A stretch of 64,000 bases of DNA from Amycolatopsis vancoresmycina (GTDB lineage Bacteria; Actinomycetota; Actinomycetes; Mycobacteriales; Pseudonocardiaceae): the NCBI RefSeq assembly GCF_000716785.1, contig NZ_JNYY01000015.1, positions 62,001 to 126,000 of the forward strand, in the 5' to 3' direction. Below, piece after piece: positions 10,643 through 19,346 of the stretch (position 1 is the first letter of the stretch; every line of letters begins with the position of its first letter). The position numbers and the translations under genes are program-made. Below the pieces are notes generated by a model. The model worked only from the letters and a program-made list of their open reading frames with translations, searched no databases and was not told where the DNA came from.

Positions 10643-11997
10643 CCGTCTCGGCCGGGCAGGGCAAACCGGCGGACTTCAAGAACGTGCGCGGGAAGGCGGC
10701 GATCGTCGACCCGGACCCGGCGGACTACGACCGCGACGGGGTTTCCCGCGCGGCCGCGGCCGCCGGGGCGGCGATGGTCTTCATCGTCGTGCCGGACGGC
10801 TGGGGCACCGCCTCGGTGCCGTCGGTCAGCGCGGCGCCGTTCCTGCCGATCCCGACCGTCCAGCTCGACCGGGACCAGGGGCTGGCGTTGCTGGCCACCA
10901 TGAAGTGGTTCCCGGCGCTCCTGAGCCTGCAGGGGGTCCCGGTCAGCCCGTACCTCTACGACGTGGTGCAGACCGAGCGCGACCGGATCCCGGACAAGCC
11001 CGTCCACCGGGTCACCGCGGCGAACACCGCGGCCGTCACCACCCACTACCGCCAGACCGGCAGCGGCGGGGAGGCCAAGGAACAGCGGTTCGCCTGGAAG
11101 CCGTGGCAGGACTTCGCCGTCAACGAATACCAGCGGCGCGTGGCGACACCGTCGACCCGGGAGGAGTACGTCAGCTCGGGGGACACCCTGTGGCAGCACC
11201 GGGTCAGGCACGGCCTGATCTGGGACGAGATGTCCCCGCTCACCGGCGGCATGACCACGGCACCGCGCACCTACGCGAACGGGGAGCACGTCACCGAGGA
11301 CTGGTTCGCGCCGGTGGTCCGGCCCGCCATCCCGCGGGGCGTGCCGGGCCTGGACTCGACCCGCGAAGGCGACAAGCTCCGGATCCGGATCCCGGAGTTC
11401 GCCGACAGCCAGGCCGGGCACTACGGCTTCAACGAAGGCGACGACCAGGCCGGACCGGCGGTCACCTCGGCGAAACTGTTCCGCGACGGGCAGCTCGTGT
11501 CGGAACAGCCGTACGCGTTCGGCACGTTCCCGGCCGGCGCGGACCCGGCGACCTACCGGCTCGACCTGTCGGTGCGGCGCGATTCGCCGGAGTGGCTGTT
11601 CGGCACCGGCACGCAGACGTCGTGGACGTTCCGCTCGGCCCGCTCGGCGGCACCGGCGCTGCTTCCGTTGCTGCAGCTGGATTACGCGGTCGAGGCGGAC
11701 GCCGGTAACCGGCTCCCGGCCGGTCGCCAGGCCCGGATCGGCCTGTCCGCCCGGTTCCAGGACGGGATGGCCACGCCGGACGTGCGGTCGATGAAGGCCT
11801 GGGCGTCCTACGACGACGGCAGGACCTGGCGCGCGGTCGACGTCAAGCGCACCGGGAAGTCCTACGAGGCCACGATCGAGCACCCGGCGCTCGGGGCCAC
11901 GAACTCCTACGTGGCGTTGCGCGTGCAGGCGACCGACACCGCGGGCAACGCCGTCGACCAGACGGTGCTGCGGGCGTACGGGCTCAGTTCGAAATAG
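10643..11997 (+). pseudogene. C-terminal half of the interrupted subtilisin-like protease
   Basis: Joining 9606 to 10643 (removing the 1032-bp IS and one CTAG) gives ...CTG-CTA-GCC-GTC-TCG... with no stop. The continuous product would be about 1230 residues from ATG 7269 to TAG 11995-11997. This stretch encodes a PA-like segment (KAAIVDPDPADYDRDGVSRA) followed by beta-sandwich modules common at the C-terminus of large actinobacterial subtilases. The first in-frame start after the IS is GTG 10684 without a ribosome site or signal peptide, so this half is probably not secreted or functional. Its end overlaps the convergent regulator gene by 14 bp. Confidence 0.88.
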
Positions 11998-13015
11998 CGT
12001 CGCTCAGGGGTCCCGGGTGCCTTCCGCCGGCCGGCAGGGGGTACCCGGGGCTCGGCTCGTCCAGCCAGCCGAGCTTGCTGGCCTGCCAGGCCAGCTGCAT
12101 CCGGGTGCGGGCGTCGACCCGGCGCATGAGGTCCTGCAGGCGCCGCTGGACGGTCCGGTAGCTGACGTTGAGCTGGGTCGCGATCGACTTGTCGCTGACC
12201 CCGCCGATGAGCAGGGACAACAGCCTGCGCTCGTCGGGATCGAGGTGGGGCGTGGGCGCGGTGTCGCCGATCCGCAGCGGAGAAGCGCGTTCCCAGTAGA
12301 CCTCGAACAACGCGACCAGCGCGGAGAGCAGGCTGCTCTCCCGGACGAGCGCGGCGGTGGGCTCGCCGGTGCTGTCGTGGCTGACCAGCGGGCACAGCGC
12401 CACCCGGCGGTCGGAGATGGCCAGGCGCACCGGCAGCTTCGAGATCGAGCGGGCGATCTCGCCGCCTTCGATGCCCTCCAGGACGTTGACGATCCGGCCG
12501 GGCTCTTCGAGCAGGCCGGTCTCGTAGATCACCCGGTACTGCACGCCGCGGGCCTGCGCCAGGGCCTCCTCGACGTTCTCCGACGCCGCCATCGCGACGT
12601 TGCCCTCCAGGCAGAACCACAGCGACTCTTCGCGGGCGCCGCGCTGGATGGCCAGCGCCTGCCGCCGGATCGCGTCCACCCCGGTGACGACCTCGACGAG
12701 CTGCGCGGAGTCACGCCGCCGCGCGCTGCCGCGGTACTCCTCGGCGAGCTGGGACACCGCGGCCCTGGCCGCCTCCAGCTTCTCCTGGCCGTGCACCAGC
12801 AGCGGGCCGAGGGAGACGTCCGGCGGCGCGGACGTGTACTGCCCGTCGGCCAGGTTGACGAGCCCCTTCGCCAGCAGGACGTCCAGGATCGGCTGCACCT
12901 CGCCGCGGCCCACGCCGGCCCGCCCCGCGATCTCTTCGGCCGCGGTCCGGTACCCGCCGACGACCACGCGGTAGACCCGTTCTTCGTCGGGTGTCATGCC
13001 CAGCGCTTCCAGCAC
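11984..13015 (-). CDS. TrmB-like/LuxR-type HTH transcriptional regulator
   Basis: A 343-residue regulator with two DNA-binding-like ends. The N-terminal winged helix (GMTPDEERVYRVVVGGYRTAAEEIAGRAGV) resembles TrmB proteins. The C-terminal LuxR-type HTH reads DPDERRLLSLLIGGVSDKSIATQLNVSYRTVQRRL. The middle part may sense a ligand. The GTG start at 13015 was chosen because AGGAGG lies 4 bp upstream; the frame extends further but without a ribosome site. This architecture recurs in actinomycetes near secreted enzymes and secondary-metabolism genes. It lies downstream of and co-directional with the SGNH hydrolase, and converges on the disrupted protease. Confidence 0.82.
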   Translation of the reverse strand: MLEALGMTPDEERVYRVVVGGYRTAAEEIAGRAGVGRGEVQPILDVLLAKGLVNLADGQYTSAPPDVSLGPLLVHGQEKLEAARAAVSQLAEEYRGSARRRDSAQLVEVVTGVDAIRRQALAIQRGAREESLWFCLEGNVAMAASENVEEALAQARGVQYRVIYETGLLEEPGRIVNVLEGIEGGEIARSISKLPVRLAISDRRVALCPLVSHDSTGEPTAALVRESSLLSALVALFEVYWERASPLRIGDTAPTPHLDPDERRLLSLLIGGVSDKSIATQLNVSYRTVQRRLQDLMRRVDARTRMQLAWQASKLGWLDEPSPGYPLPAGGRHPGPLSDAISN

Positions 13016-13115
13016 CCTGCCTCCTAGCCACGCGGCCGGCTGTTCCCATCGGCGTCGACGGCTCGCTGACAACGTACAACGCGGCCCGGGACCGCGTTGC
13101 GACGCAGGACGCCGG

Positions 13116-13793
13116 TCACAGCGTGCCGTGGCGGCCGGACGCCACGGCACGCACGGGTGCTTCGAAGAGGTCCGCGATGCGGGCGTAGCCGGCGTCGTTG
13201 GGGTGGAACCAGTCGTCGGCGAGGCTGCCGCGGACCGGGCTCAGCGCCGGGCCGCGCAGCTCGGCGACGCGCACGCGGTCGTCGGCGTCGATCAGGGCGT
13301 TGATCGCCCGTGCTTCGGCGTTGCGCCTCGGCAGGGTGGCGACCACGGACCGGCCCGGCGGGAGCTGCGCGAGCAGCCGGCCGAACCGCGCGGCGGTCCC
13401 GCGGCGGCGCGCCGGGGTGAGCATGTCGTTGGCGCCCACCAGGACGGTCACCAGTGCCGGTGGCATGGGCAGGGCGTGCAGCCGGGGGAGCTGGTGGTCG
13501 AGGACGTCGGCGATCCGGGCGCCGGAAGCCGACAGGTTGACGACCGCGAACGGCTCGCCGAGCCGGGCGTGCAGGCGGGGAACCCAGCCACCGTCGGGGG
13601 TGCGGGCGCCGATGCCCTGGGTCATCGAGTCGCCGAGCGCGACCCAGAGCGGCCGTCCGGTGGCGAGGGCCGCGCGGTTGGCTTCGTCCCACGCTCGCGC
13701 GAAGGGTTCCTTCTGCGCGCGGACCCGGCGGACGCCGGGCAGCACGACAGCGGCAGCGTCGAGCAGCCGGCCCGACCACGTGCGCCTCGGCAA
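13116..13793 (-). CDS. SGNH/GDSL hydrolase family protein
   Basis: A 225-residue hydrolase. Block I is WVALGDSMTQG (nucleophile Ser), block II has the Gly in ASGARIAD, block III is VGANDM, and block V is DWFHPNDAGYARIA with catalytic Asp and His. These are the four SGNH blocks of lipases/esterases and acetyl-ester hydrolases. I chose TTG 13793 because AGGAGG lies 6 bp upstream; the frame continues to 13892 without a ribosome site. No clear signal peptide, so it is probably cytoplasmic or membrane-associated (a short hydrophobic LLDAAAVVLPG lies near the start). The substrate is unknown. Confidence 0.85.
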   Translation of the reverse strand: MPRRTWSGRLLDAAAVVLPGVRRVRAQKEPFARAWDEANRAALATGRPLWVALGDSMTQGIGARTPDGGWVPRLHARLGEPFAVVNLSASGARIADVLDHQLPRLHALPMPPALVTVLVGANDMLTPARRRGTAARFGRLLAQLPPGRSVVATLPRRNAEARAINALIDADDRVRVAELRGPALSPVRGSLADDWFHPNDAGYARIADLFEAPVRAVASGRHGTL

Positions 13794-13999
13794 GGGTGTC
13801 CTCCTGGTTGGCTTTGCCCGGGCATTCGGAGCCGGCCGCGCCGCGGATGGGACACCGCCTCCGACGAGCCCTCGTCGCCGTTCGGGCGGCAAAGCTGCCC
13901 GGTTTACTCTCGTTCGCGCGACGTTCCCAGGCCGCCGTGACGTCAGGTGTAGAAGGTGGTGAGGCCCGCCGGTGATCGGCGGGGAACGGGGGGACAGGG

Positions 14000-15295
14000 G
14001 TGGAGCGGACGACGTGTTGTGTCGTGGGGGGCGGCCCGGCGGGCATGGTGCTGGGCCTGCTGCTTGCGAGGGCCGGGGTCGAGGTCACGGTACTGGAGAA
14101 GCACGAGGACTTCCTGCACGACTTCCGCGGCGACACCGTGCAGCCGGCGACCCTGCAGCTGCTCGACGACCTGGGACTGGGGGAGCGGTTCGCGCGACTG
14201 CCCCAGACCCGGATCACCGACGTCGTCCTGCCGGACGGGGCCGGTGGGGTCCGGTCGATCGGGGATTTCGGTGCGCTGCGCAAGTGGGGGGTGCGGCACC
14301 CGTACGTGGCGATCGTTCCGCAGTGGGACCTGCTGGACCTGCTCGCCGACGCCGCGAGGGCGGAGCCGGCGTTCCGGCTCGCGATGGGGACCGCGGTGAC
14401 CTCCCTCGTTCGCGAGGGCGGCCGGGTCGCCGGGGTCCGCTACCGCGCGAACGGGGCTGGCGGTGCGGCGGTCGACGGCGAGCTCCGGGCCGACCTCACG
14501 GTGGTGTGCACCGGCCGGAATTCGGTGCTGGCCGCGGCGGCCGGGCTGGGCGTGACCGAGTACGGCGTCCCGTTCGACACCTGGTGGTTCCGGCTTTCGC
14601 GCCGGGAAGGCGAGCAGGTCGGCCGGCTGACCCGGCGGCCGGGCCGGGGCCGGTTCGCGATCGTCATTCCCCGGGAGGGCTACTTCCAGATCGGGTACGT
14701 CGCCCGCAAGGGCACCGACGGCCGGCTGCGTGCCCGCGGCATCGACGCGTTCCGGCGCGACGTGGCGGAACTCCTCCCGGAGTACGCCGACCGGGTCGGC
14801 GAGCTGGTCTCGATGGACGACGTCAAGCTCCTCGACGTCCGGCTCAACCGCCTGCGCCGGTGGCACGCCGAGGGTTTGCTGTGCATCGGGGACGCCGCCC
14901 ACGCCATGTCGCCGGTCGGGGGCGTGGGCGTCAACCTCGCCGTCCAGGACGCCGTCGCGACCGCGGCCCTGCTCGCCGGGCGGCTGCGGCGGGGTGCGGT
15001 GCGCGGGGCCGACCTCGCCCGGATCCGGCGGCGCCGGTTGCCGTCGCTGCTCCTGGTGCAGGCGGTGCAGCGGATCATGCACGCCGACCTGGCCGGCGCC
15101 CTCGGGTCCGGGCGGCAGGCCGGTCCGGCGGGCCGGCTCCTGACCGCGGCACACTGGGTGCCCGTCCTGCAGACGGCGGCGTTGTACCTGGTCGGCGTGG
15201 GGTTGCGCCCGGAGCGGGCCCCGGCATCCGCTCGGCGCGACGGCACGCCGGCCGGTCCCGGCCGAACAGCCGGGCGCGGTCGACGGTGCCGTTGA
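14000..15295 (+). CDS. FAD-dependent monooxygenase (PHBH-like)
   Basis: A 431-residue flavoprotein hydroxylase. The N-terminal FAD dinucleotide motif is CVVGGGPAGMVLGLLLARAG. HDFRGDTVQPATLQLLDDLG follows, and the second FAD motif LLCIGDAAHAMSPVGGVGVN, including GDAAH, lies near residue 295. Members hydroxylate aromatic or polyketide substrates with NAD(P)H and oxygen. It starts at GTG 14000 behind GGGGGGACAGG and stands alone between the SGNH gene and the Calx-beta gene. The substrate is not predictable from sequence. Confidence 0.88.
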   Translation: MERTTCCVVGGGPAGMVLGLLLARAGVEVTVLEKHEDFLHDFRGDTVQPATLQLLDDLGLGERFARLPQTRITDVVLPDGAGGVRSIGDFGALRKWGVRHPYVAIVPQWDLLDLLADAARAEPAFRLAMGTAVTSLVREGGRVAGVRYRANGAGGAAVDGELRADLTVVCTGRNSVLAAAAGLGVTEYGVPFDTWWFRLSRREGEQVGRLTRRPGRGRFAIVIPREGYFQIGYVARKGTDGRLRARGIDAFRRDVAELLPEYADRVGELVSMDDVKLLDVRLNRLRRWHAEGLLCIGDAAHAMSPVGGVGVNLAVQDAVATAALLAGRLRRGAVRGADLARIRRRRLPSLLLVQAVQRIMHADLAGALGSGRQAGPAGRLLTAAHWVPVLQTAALYLVGVGLRPERAPASARRDGTPAGPGRTAGRGRRCR

Positions 15296-15321
15296 GGTCA
15301 CGGCACCCGGCCGGTGAGTCA

Positions 15322-15343
15322 CAACCCGGCTGCAACCGGGCTG
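15322..15343 (+). promoter_or_regulatory. tandem 11-bp direct repeats, likely SARP box
   Basis: CAACCCGGCTG (15322-15332) is followed immediately by CAACCGGGCTG (15333-15343), identical at 10 of 11 positions, 58 bp before the ATG of the Calx-beta gene. SARP regulators recognise heptamers repeated at 11-bp spacing overlapping the -35 region. A matching CAACC pair precedes the VWA gene on the other side of the SARP gene. Confidence 0.7.
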
Positions 15344-15401
15344 CGGTACGCATGCCGGATGGCGCGCTCCACCGCGGGCCCGGACGCAAGGGGGACTCCC
15401 G

Positions 15402-16193
15402 ATGAGAACAGCGGTGCTCGCAGCGGTCGTGCTGCTGCTCGGCCCGGGAACAGCGGTGCCCGCGGGCGCGGTGGCCCCCGTCTGCGGGCCCGCGTCCGTG
15501 GCCGTCACCGACCAGACCCTCTACGAGGGCACCCCGGCCGCCGAGGAACCCAGCTCGTACACCACCTTCACGTTCACCGTGTCCGTCACGGCGGCCGCGG
15601 GGTGCGTGCCGGCCGGCTCGGTCGCCTACAAGACCGAGGACGGCTCGCCCGGCGCGACCAGCCCGGCCGACTACGTCCCCGCCGCGGGACGGCTGAGCTG
15701 GACCGGTGACTCCGGCCCGCGCACCGTCGCCGTCCAGGTCGTCAAGGACGCCGTCCGGGAGCCGAACGAGCCGTTCCTGCTGCGCCTGTCCGATCCGGTC
15801 GGGCTGGTACTGGCCGACGACCTGGCCGCGGGCGGGATCGTCGACGACGACGGCGGCGACGGGCCCGCGGTCGTGGTCTCCACCGACGGCGGCAAGATCT
15901 GCTGGCGGGTCTGCACCGTCGGGGTCGGGCTCGGGCTCGGCGGCCCGGCCAAGGCACCGGTCACCGTGCACTACCGGACCTTGCCCCTCGGCACCGGCGA
16001 ACCGGCGTACGTGCCGGTCAAGGACGCGACGGTGACGATCCCGCCGGGCGCGTCCGGCGGCAGTGCGGTGGTCGAACTGCTCGACGGCAAACCCGGCCAG
16101 CGCGAGTCCCGGTTCGTGCTGGAGCTGTTCGCTCCCTCGGCCGGCACGCTGGGGAACGCGCGGACGGAGGTGACGATCAAGCCTGGCGCTTAG
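15402..16193 (+). CDS. secreted Calx-beta domain protein
   Basis: A 263-residue exported protein. The Sec signal peptide is MRTAVLAAVVLLLGPG with Ala-rich cleavage near residue 24. Two Calx-beta-like beta-sandwich units follow. The signature is seen in YKTEDGSPGATSPADYVPAAGRLSW, then PNEPFLLRLSDP and IVDDDGGDG; a second copy is seen in VTVHYRTLPLG and VKDATVTIPPG. Such domains bind calcium and act in adhesion or surface structures. It ends 17 bp inside the convergent SARP gene. The direct repeats upstream suggest regulation by that SARP. Confidence 0.82.
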   Translation: MRTAVLAAVVLLLGPGTAVPAGAVAPVCGPASVAVTDQTLYEGTPAAEEPSSYTTFTFTVSVTAAAGCVPAGSVAYKTEDGSPGATSPADYVPAAGRLSWTGDSGPRTVAVQVVKDAVREPNEPFLLRLSDPVGLVLADDLAAGGIVDDDGGDGPAVVVSTDGGKICWRVCTVGVGLGLGGPAKAPVTVHYRTLPLGTGEPAYVPVKDATVTIPPGASGGSAVVELLDGKPGQRESRFVLELFAPSAGTLGNARTEVTIKPGA

Positions 16194-19179
16194 CCACCTC
16201 GCCGGCTTCGGCCGTCGCGTTGGCCTGGGTGTACAACGCGGCGGCCGTGGCCCACTGCCGGGCCGCGTCGGCGGGCCGGCCGAGCCGCGCCTCGAGGTCA
16301 CCGAGATCGCGGTGCAGGTGCGCCTGCTCGTAGCCGTCGGGCACGGTGGCCCGCACGGCCAGCCCGCGGTCCAGGTGCTCGCGGGCGGCGGCGAGGTCGC
16401 CCGCGCCGAGCCGGGCCCGCCCGAGGTGCTCCAGCGCGGCCGCCTCGCCGTGCCGGTCGCCGACGTCGCGGCTGATGTCGAGGGCCTGCCCGAAGAAATC
16501 CGCCGCGGTGGCGAAGTCGCCGCGGTCGAGGTGGACCCGGCCGGCGTCGAGCAGTGCCTCCCACTCCAGCCAGCGGTCGCCGAGCAGCCGGCTGACCGCG
16601 AGCGCCCGGCCGAGGTGCGCCAGCGCCGCGTGGTGGTCCCCGCGCTGCAGGTGCGCCTCGCCGAGCGTGTCCAGCGTGGCCGCCTCGAGCCGGGCATTGC
16701 CGAGCGCGCGGAACGTCGTCAGCGCCGCGGTCAGCGGTGCCAGGCTCTCCGAGGCGCGGCCCATCCGGACGTAGGTGTGGCCGAGGTTGCGCTGGGACAG
16801 CGCGTGCCCGAGGTCGTTCCCGGCCGCGGCGTTGCGGGCCACCGCGAGCCGGTGCGCGGCAATGGCTTCGTCGAAGCGGCGCAGTTCGGCGTAGGCGTTG
16901 GCGGTGTTGTTGTGGATGTGCCCTTCGCCCTGGACGTCCCCGGCGGCCTGGGCCGTCCGCAGCGCGGCCGCGTTGGTCTCCAGTGCCTCCGGCAACCGCC
17001 GGGTCATGAAGTACGCGACACCCAGCGCCCGCAGCATCTCCGCCTCCGCCAGCGGGTCGCCGAGCCCGGTCGCGGCGGCGGCGCCCTCGCGGCACAGCTC
17101 GACGCGGGTGTGCCAGTGCCCGGCCGTGTCGTAGAAGCTGGTGAGCAGGTACGTCAGCTGCCACGCGGCTTCGGCGCGGCCGTGTTCGCGGGCGAACCGC
17201 ACCACCGGCAGCAGGTTGTCGCGCTCGGCGGTGAGGAAGGTCAGCGCGCCGTGCCGGTCGGCGCCGACCGGGACTTCGGGCGCGGCGAACCGCGGTACCG
17301 GCGTGACCAGGTCGCGGTTCGGGTCGATGGCCCGGTTCGCCGCCGCCACGGCCACCAGGTACCAGTCGACGAGCCGGTCGGCGATCTCCGCGTGGGCGGC
17401 CGGGGGCTCGTCGGCCCGCGCGCACTGCCGCGCGAACTCGCGGATCAGGTCGTGGAACCGGAACCGGCCCGGACCGGCGGCCGTGACCAGGTGCGCGGCG
17501 GCGAGCCCGGCCGCGGCGCGGTCGCCGTCGGTGCCCGGCACCCCGCAGAGCGCGGCCCCGAGCGCGGCGCTGAACGTGGCCCCCGGGCCGAGGGCGGCCC
17601 GGCGGAAGAACCGGGCCTGCGCGGCGGCCAGTGGCCGGTAGGCCGTGGCGAGCACCGCCCGGACCGTGCGGGAATCCCCTTCCACGGCCAGGGTTTCCAG
17701 CCGCCCGGCCCCGGCCAGCTCGGCGGCGAGCTCGGCGATCGGCCGCTTCGGCGCACCCACCAGCCGGGCGGCCGCGATGCGCAGCGCCAGCGGCATCCCG
17801 CCGCACAGCCGCGCCACCCGCGCCGCCGGTCCCCGCTCGCGCCGCACCCGCTCGGCGCCCAGCACCCGGTCCAGCAGCGCGACGGACTCGGCGTGCCCGA
17901 AGGCGTCCAATGCGACCGGGCGCACGGCGTGGCGGGTGCTGAGCGCGGCCAGGTGCTGCCGGCTGGTGACGACCAGCAGGGCCGGGCCGGTGCCCGGGAT
18001 CAGCGGCAGGACGTCCTCGAGGCCGGCGACGTTGTCCACCACGACCAGGCAGCGGCGGCCGTGCAGCAGCGACCGGTACAGCGCGGCGCGCCCGGCCTGG
18101 TCGCCCGGGATGTTCTCGTCGGGCACGTCGAGGCCGCGCAGCAGGTGCGTCAGCGCCCGGGCACCCGGCAGCGGGTCGGCCGGGTCCTCGCCGCGCAGGT
18201 CGAGGAACAGCCGGCCGTCGGGGAAGCGGGCCGCGACCCGGTGTGCCCAGTGCAGCGCCAGCGCGGTCTTGCCCATGCCCGCCGCGCCCGAGACCACCAC
18301 CACCGGCCGCTCGGGCTCGTCGAGCACGGCGTCGAGCGCCGCGAGCTCGGCTTCGCGTCCGGTGAAGTGCCCGACGCCCGCGGGCAGCTGCGAGGGCCCG
18401 GTCGCGGCCGGGCCGAGGTCGAGGGCGGGGTCGCGCCGCAGGATCGCCGTGTGCCGGGCCAGGAGTTCGGGACCGGGGTCGACGCCGAGCTCGTCGGCGA
18501 GCCGCCGCCGCAGCCGCTGGAAGGCGTCGAGCGCGTCGGTGTGCCGCCCGCAGCGGTAGAGGGCGAGCATGTGCAGCCCGGTCAGCCGTTCCCGGGTCGG
18601 GGCGGCGGCGAGCAGCCGGGGCAGCTCGTGGACGGCCTGTTCGTGGTGGCCCAGCCGCAGTTCGGCGTCCCAGAGGTCCTCCACTGCGCCCAGCCGCAGT
18701 TCGTGCAGCCGGTCGACCTCGCGCCGGCCCCAGCCGGCGGGCACCGCGTCGGCGAAGGCGTCCCCGCGCCAGAGCGTGACCGCCGCGCGCAGGGTGGTGG
18801 CCGCCCGCTCGACGGCGCCGGCCGCGAGGTCGGCCGCGCCCGCGCGGACCTGCTGCTCGAAGCGGTACGCGTCGACCGCCACCGGCGGCACGGTGAGCAG
18901 GTAGCCCGGCTCGCGGGTGACCAGGACGCCCGGGAACCCGCAGCCCTCCAGGGCCTGGCGCAGGCGTGCGACGTGGCTGTGCAGCGTCTTGACGGCGGTG
19001 CGCGGCGGGTCTTCGCCCCACAGGACGTCGACCAGCCGCGGGATCGGCAGGACGGTGCCCGCGTGCAGCGCCAGCACCCCGAGCACGACCCGCTGCCGCG
19101 TTCCGTGCAGGGTCGCGGGCCCGCCCGGGCCGATCGCTTCGACCGGCCCTAGCACGCGCAGTTCCCCGGGTTGGGACAC
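16177..19179 (-). CDS. SARP/AfsR-type regulator (BTAD, NB-ARC, TPR)
   Basis: A 1000-residue STAND regulator. The N-terminal OmpR-like winged helix (LRVLGPVEAIGPGGPATLHG, then LVDVLWGEDPPRTAVKTLHSHVARLRQAL) and BTAD domain occupy residues about 1-250. An NB-ARC ATPase follows with Walker A VVSGAAGMGKTALAL and Walker B CLVVVDNV. The C-terminal third is a run of TPRs (for example AEMLRALGVAYFMTRRLPEAL). GTG 19179 was chosen behind AAGGAGACGG. Proteins of this class activate transcription from 11-bp direct repeats. Such repeats precede both neighbouring genes, which encode secreted proteins, so it is probably their pathway-specific activator. Confidence 0.9.
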   Translation of the reverse strand: MSQPGELRVLGPVEAIGPGGPATLHGTRQRVVLGVLALHAGTVLPIPRLVDVLWGEDPPRTAVKTLHSHVARLRQALEGCGFPGVLVTREPGYLLTVPPVAVDAYRFEQQVRAGAADLAAGAVERAATTLRAAVTLWRGDAFADAVPAGWGRREVDRLHELRLGAVEDLWDAELRLGHHEQAVHELPRLLAAAPTRERLTGLHMLALYRCGRHTDALDAFQRLRRRLADELGVDPGPELLARHTAILRRDPALDLGPAATGPSQLPAGVGHFTGREAELAALDAVLDEPERPVVVVSGAAGMGKTALALHWAHRVAARFPDGRLFLDLRGEDPADPLPGARALTHLLRGLDVPDENIPGDQAGRAALYRSLLHGRRCLVVVDNVAGLEDVLPLIPGTGPALLVVTSRQHLAALSTRHAVRPVALDAFGHAESVALLDRVLGAERVRRERGPAARVARLCGGMPLALRIAAARLVGAPKRPIAELAAELAGAGRLETLAVEGDSRTVRAVLATAYRPLAAAQARFFRRAALGPGATFSAALGAALCGVPGTDGDRAAAGLAAAHLVTAAGPGRFRFHDLIREFARQCARADEPPAAHAEIADRLVDWYLVAVAAANRAIDPNRDLVTPVPRFAAPEVPVGADRHGALTFLTAERDNLLPVVRFAREHGRAEAAWQLTYLLTSFYDTAGHWHTRVELCREGAAAATGLGDPLAEAEMLRALGVAYFMTRRLPEALETNAAALRTAQAAGDVQGEGHIHNNTANAYAELRRFDEAIAAHRLAVARNAAAGNDLGHALSQRNLGHTYVRMGRASESLAPLTAALTTFRALGNARLEAATLDTLGEAHLQRGDHHAALAHLGRALAVSRLLGDRWLEWEALLDAGRVHLDRGDFATAADFFGQALDISRDVGDRHGEAAALEHLGRARLGAGDLAAAREHLDRGLAVRATVPDGYEQAHLHRDLGDLEARLGRPADAARQWATAAALYTQANATAEAGEVAKRQA

Positions 19180-19275
19180 CCCCGTCTCCTTCCCGCGCGG
19201 CACCACCGCTCAGCGAGCGTAACCAGCGCGAAGGGGGTCGAAAACAGCCAACCAGCTGATCCGCGGGGGCCGCGA

Positions 19276-19297
19276 CAACCGGTTCACAACCGGTCGC
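19276..19297 (+). promoter_or_regulatory. tandem 11-bp direct repeats, likely SARP box
   Basis: CAACCGGTTCA (19276-19286) and CAACCGGTCGC (19287-19297) are adjacent 11-mers sharing CAACCGGT, ending 49 bp before the VWA gene ATG. The pair has the same period and core as that before the Calx-beta gene. It lies in the gap shared with the divergent SARP gene, so autoregulation is possible. Confidence 0.7.
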
Positions 19298-19346
19298 GGT
19301 GACGCTCGGTTCGAAGTTCCAGTTCCGACTCTGTGAGGGAAACCGG

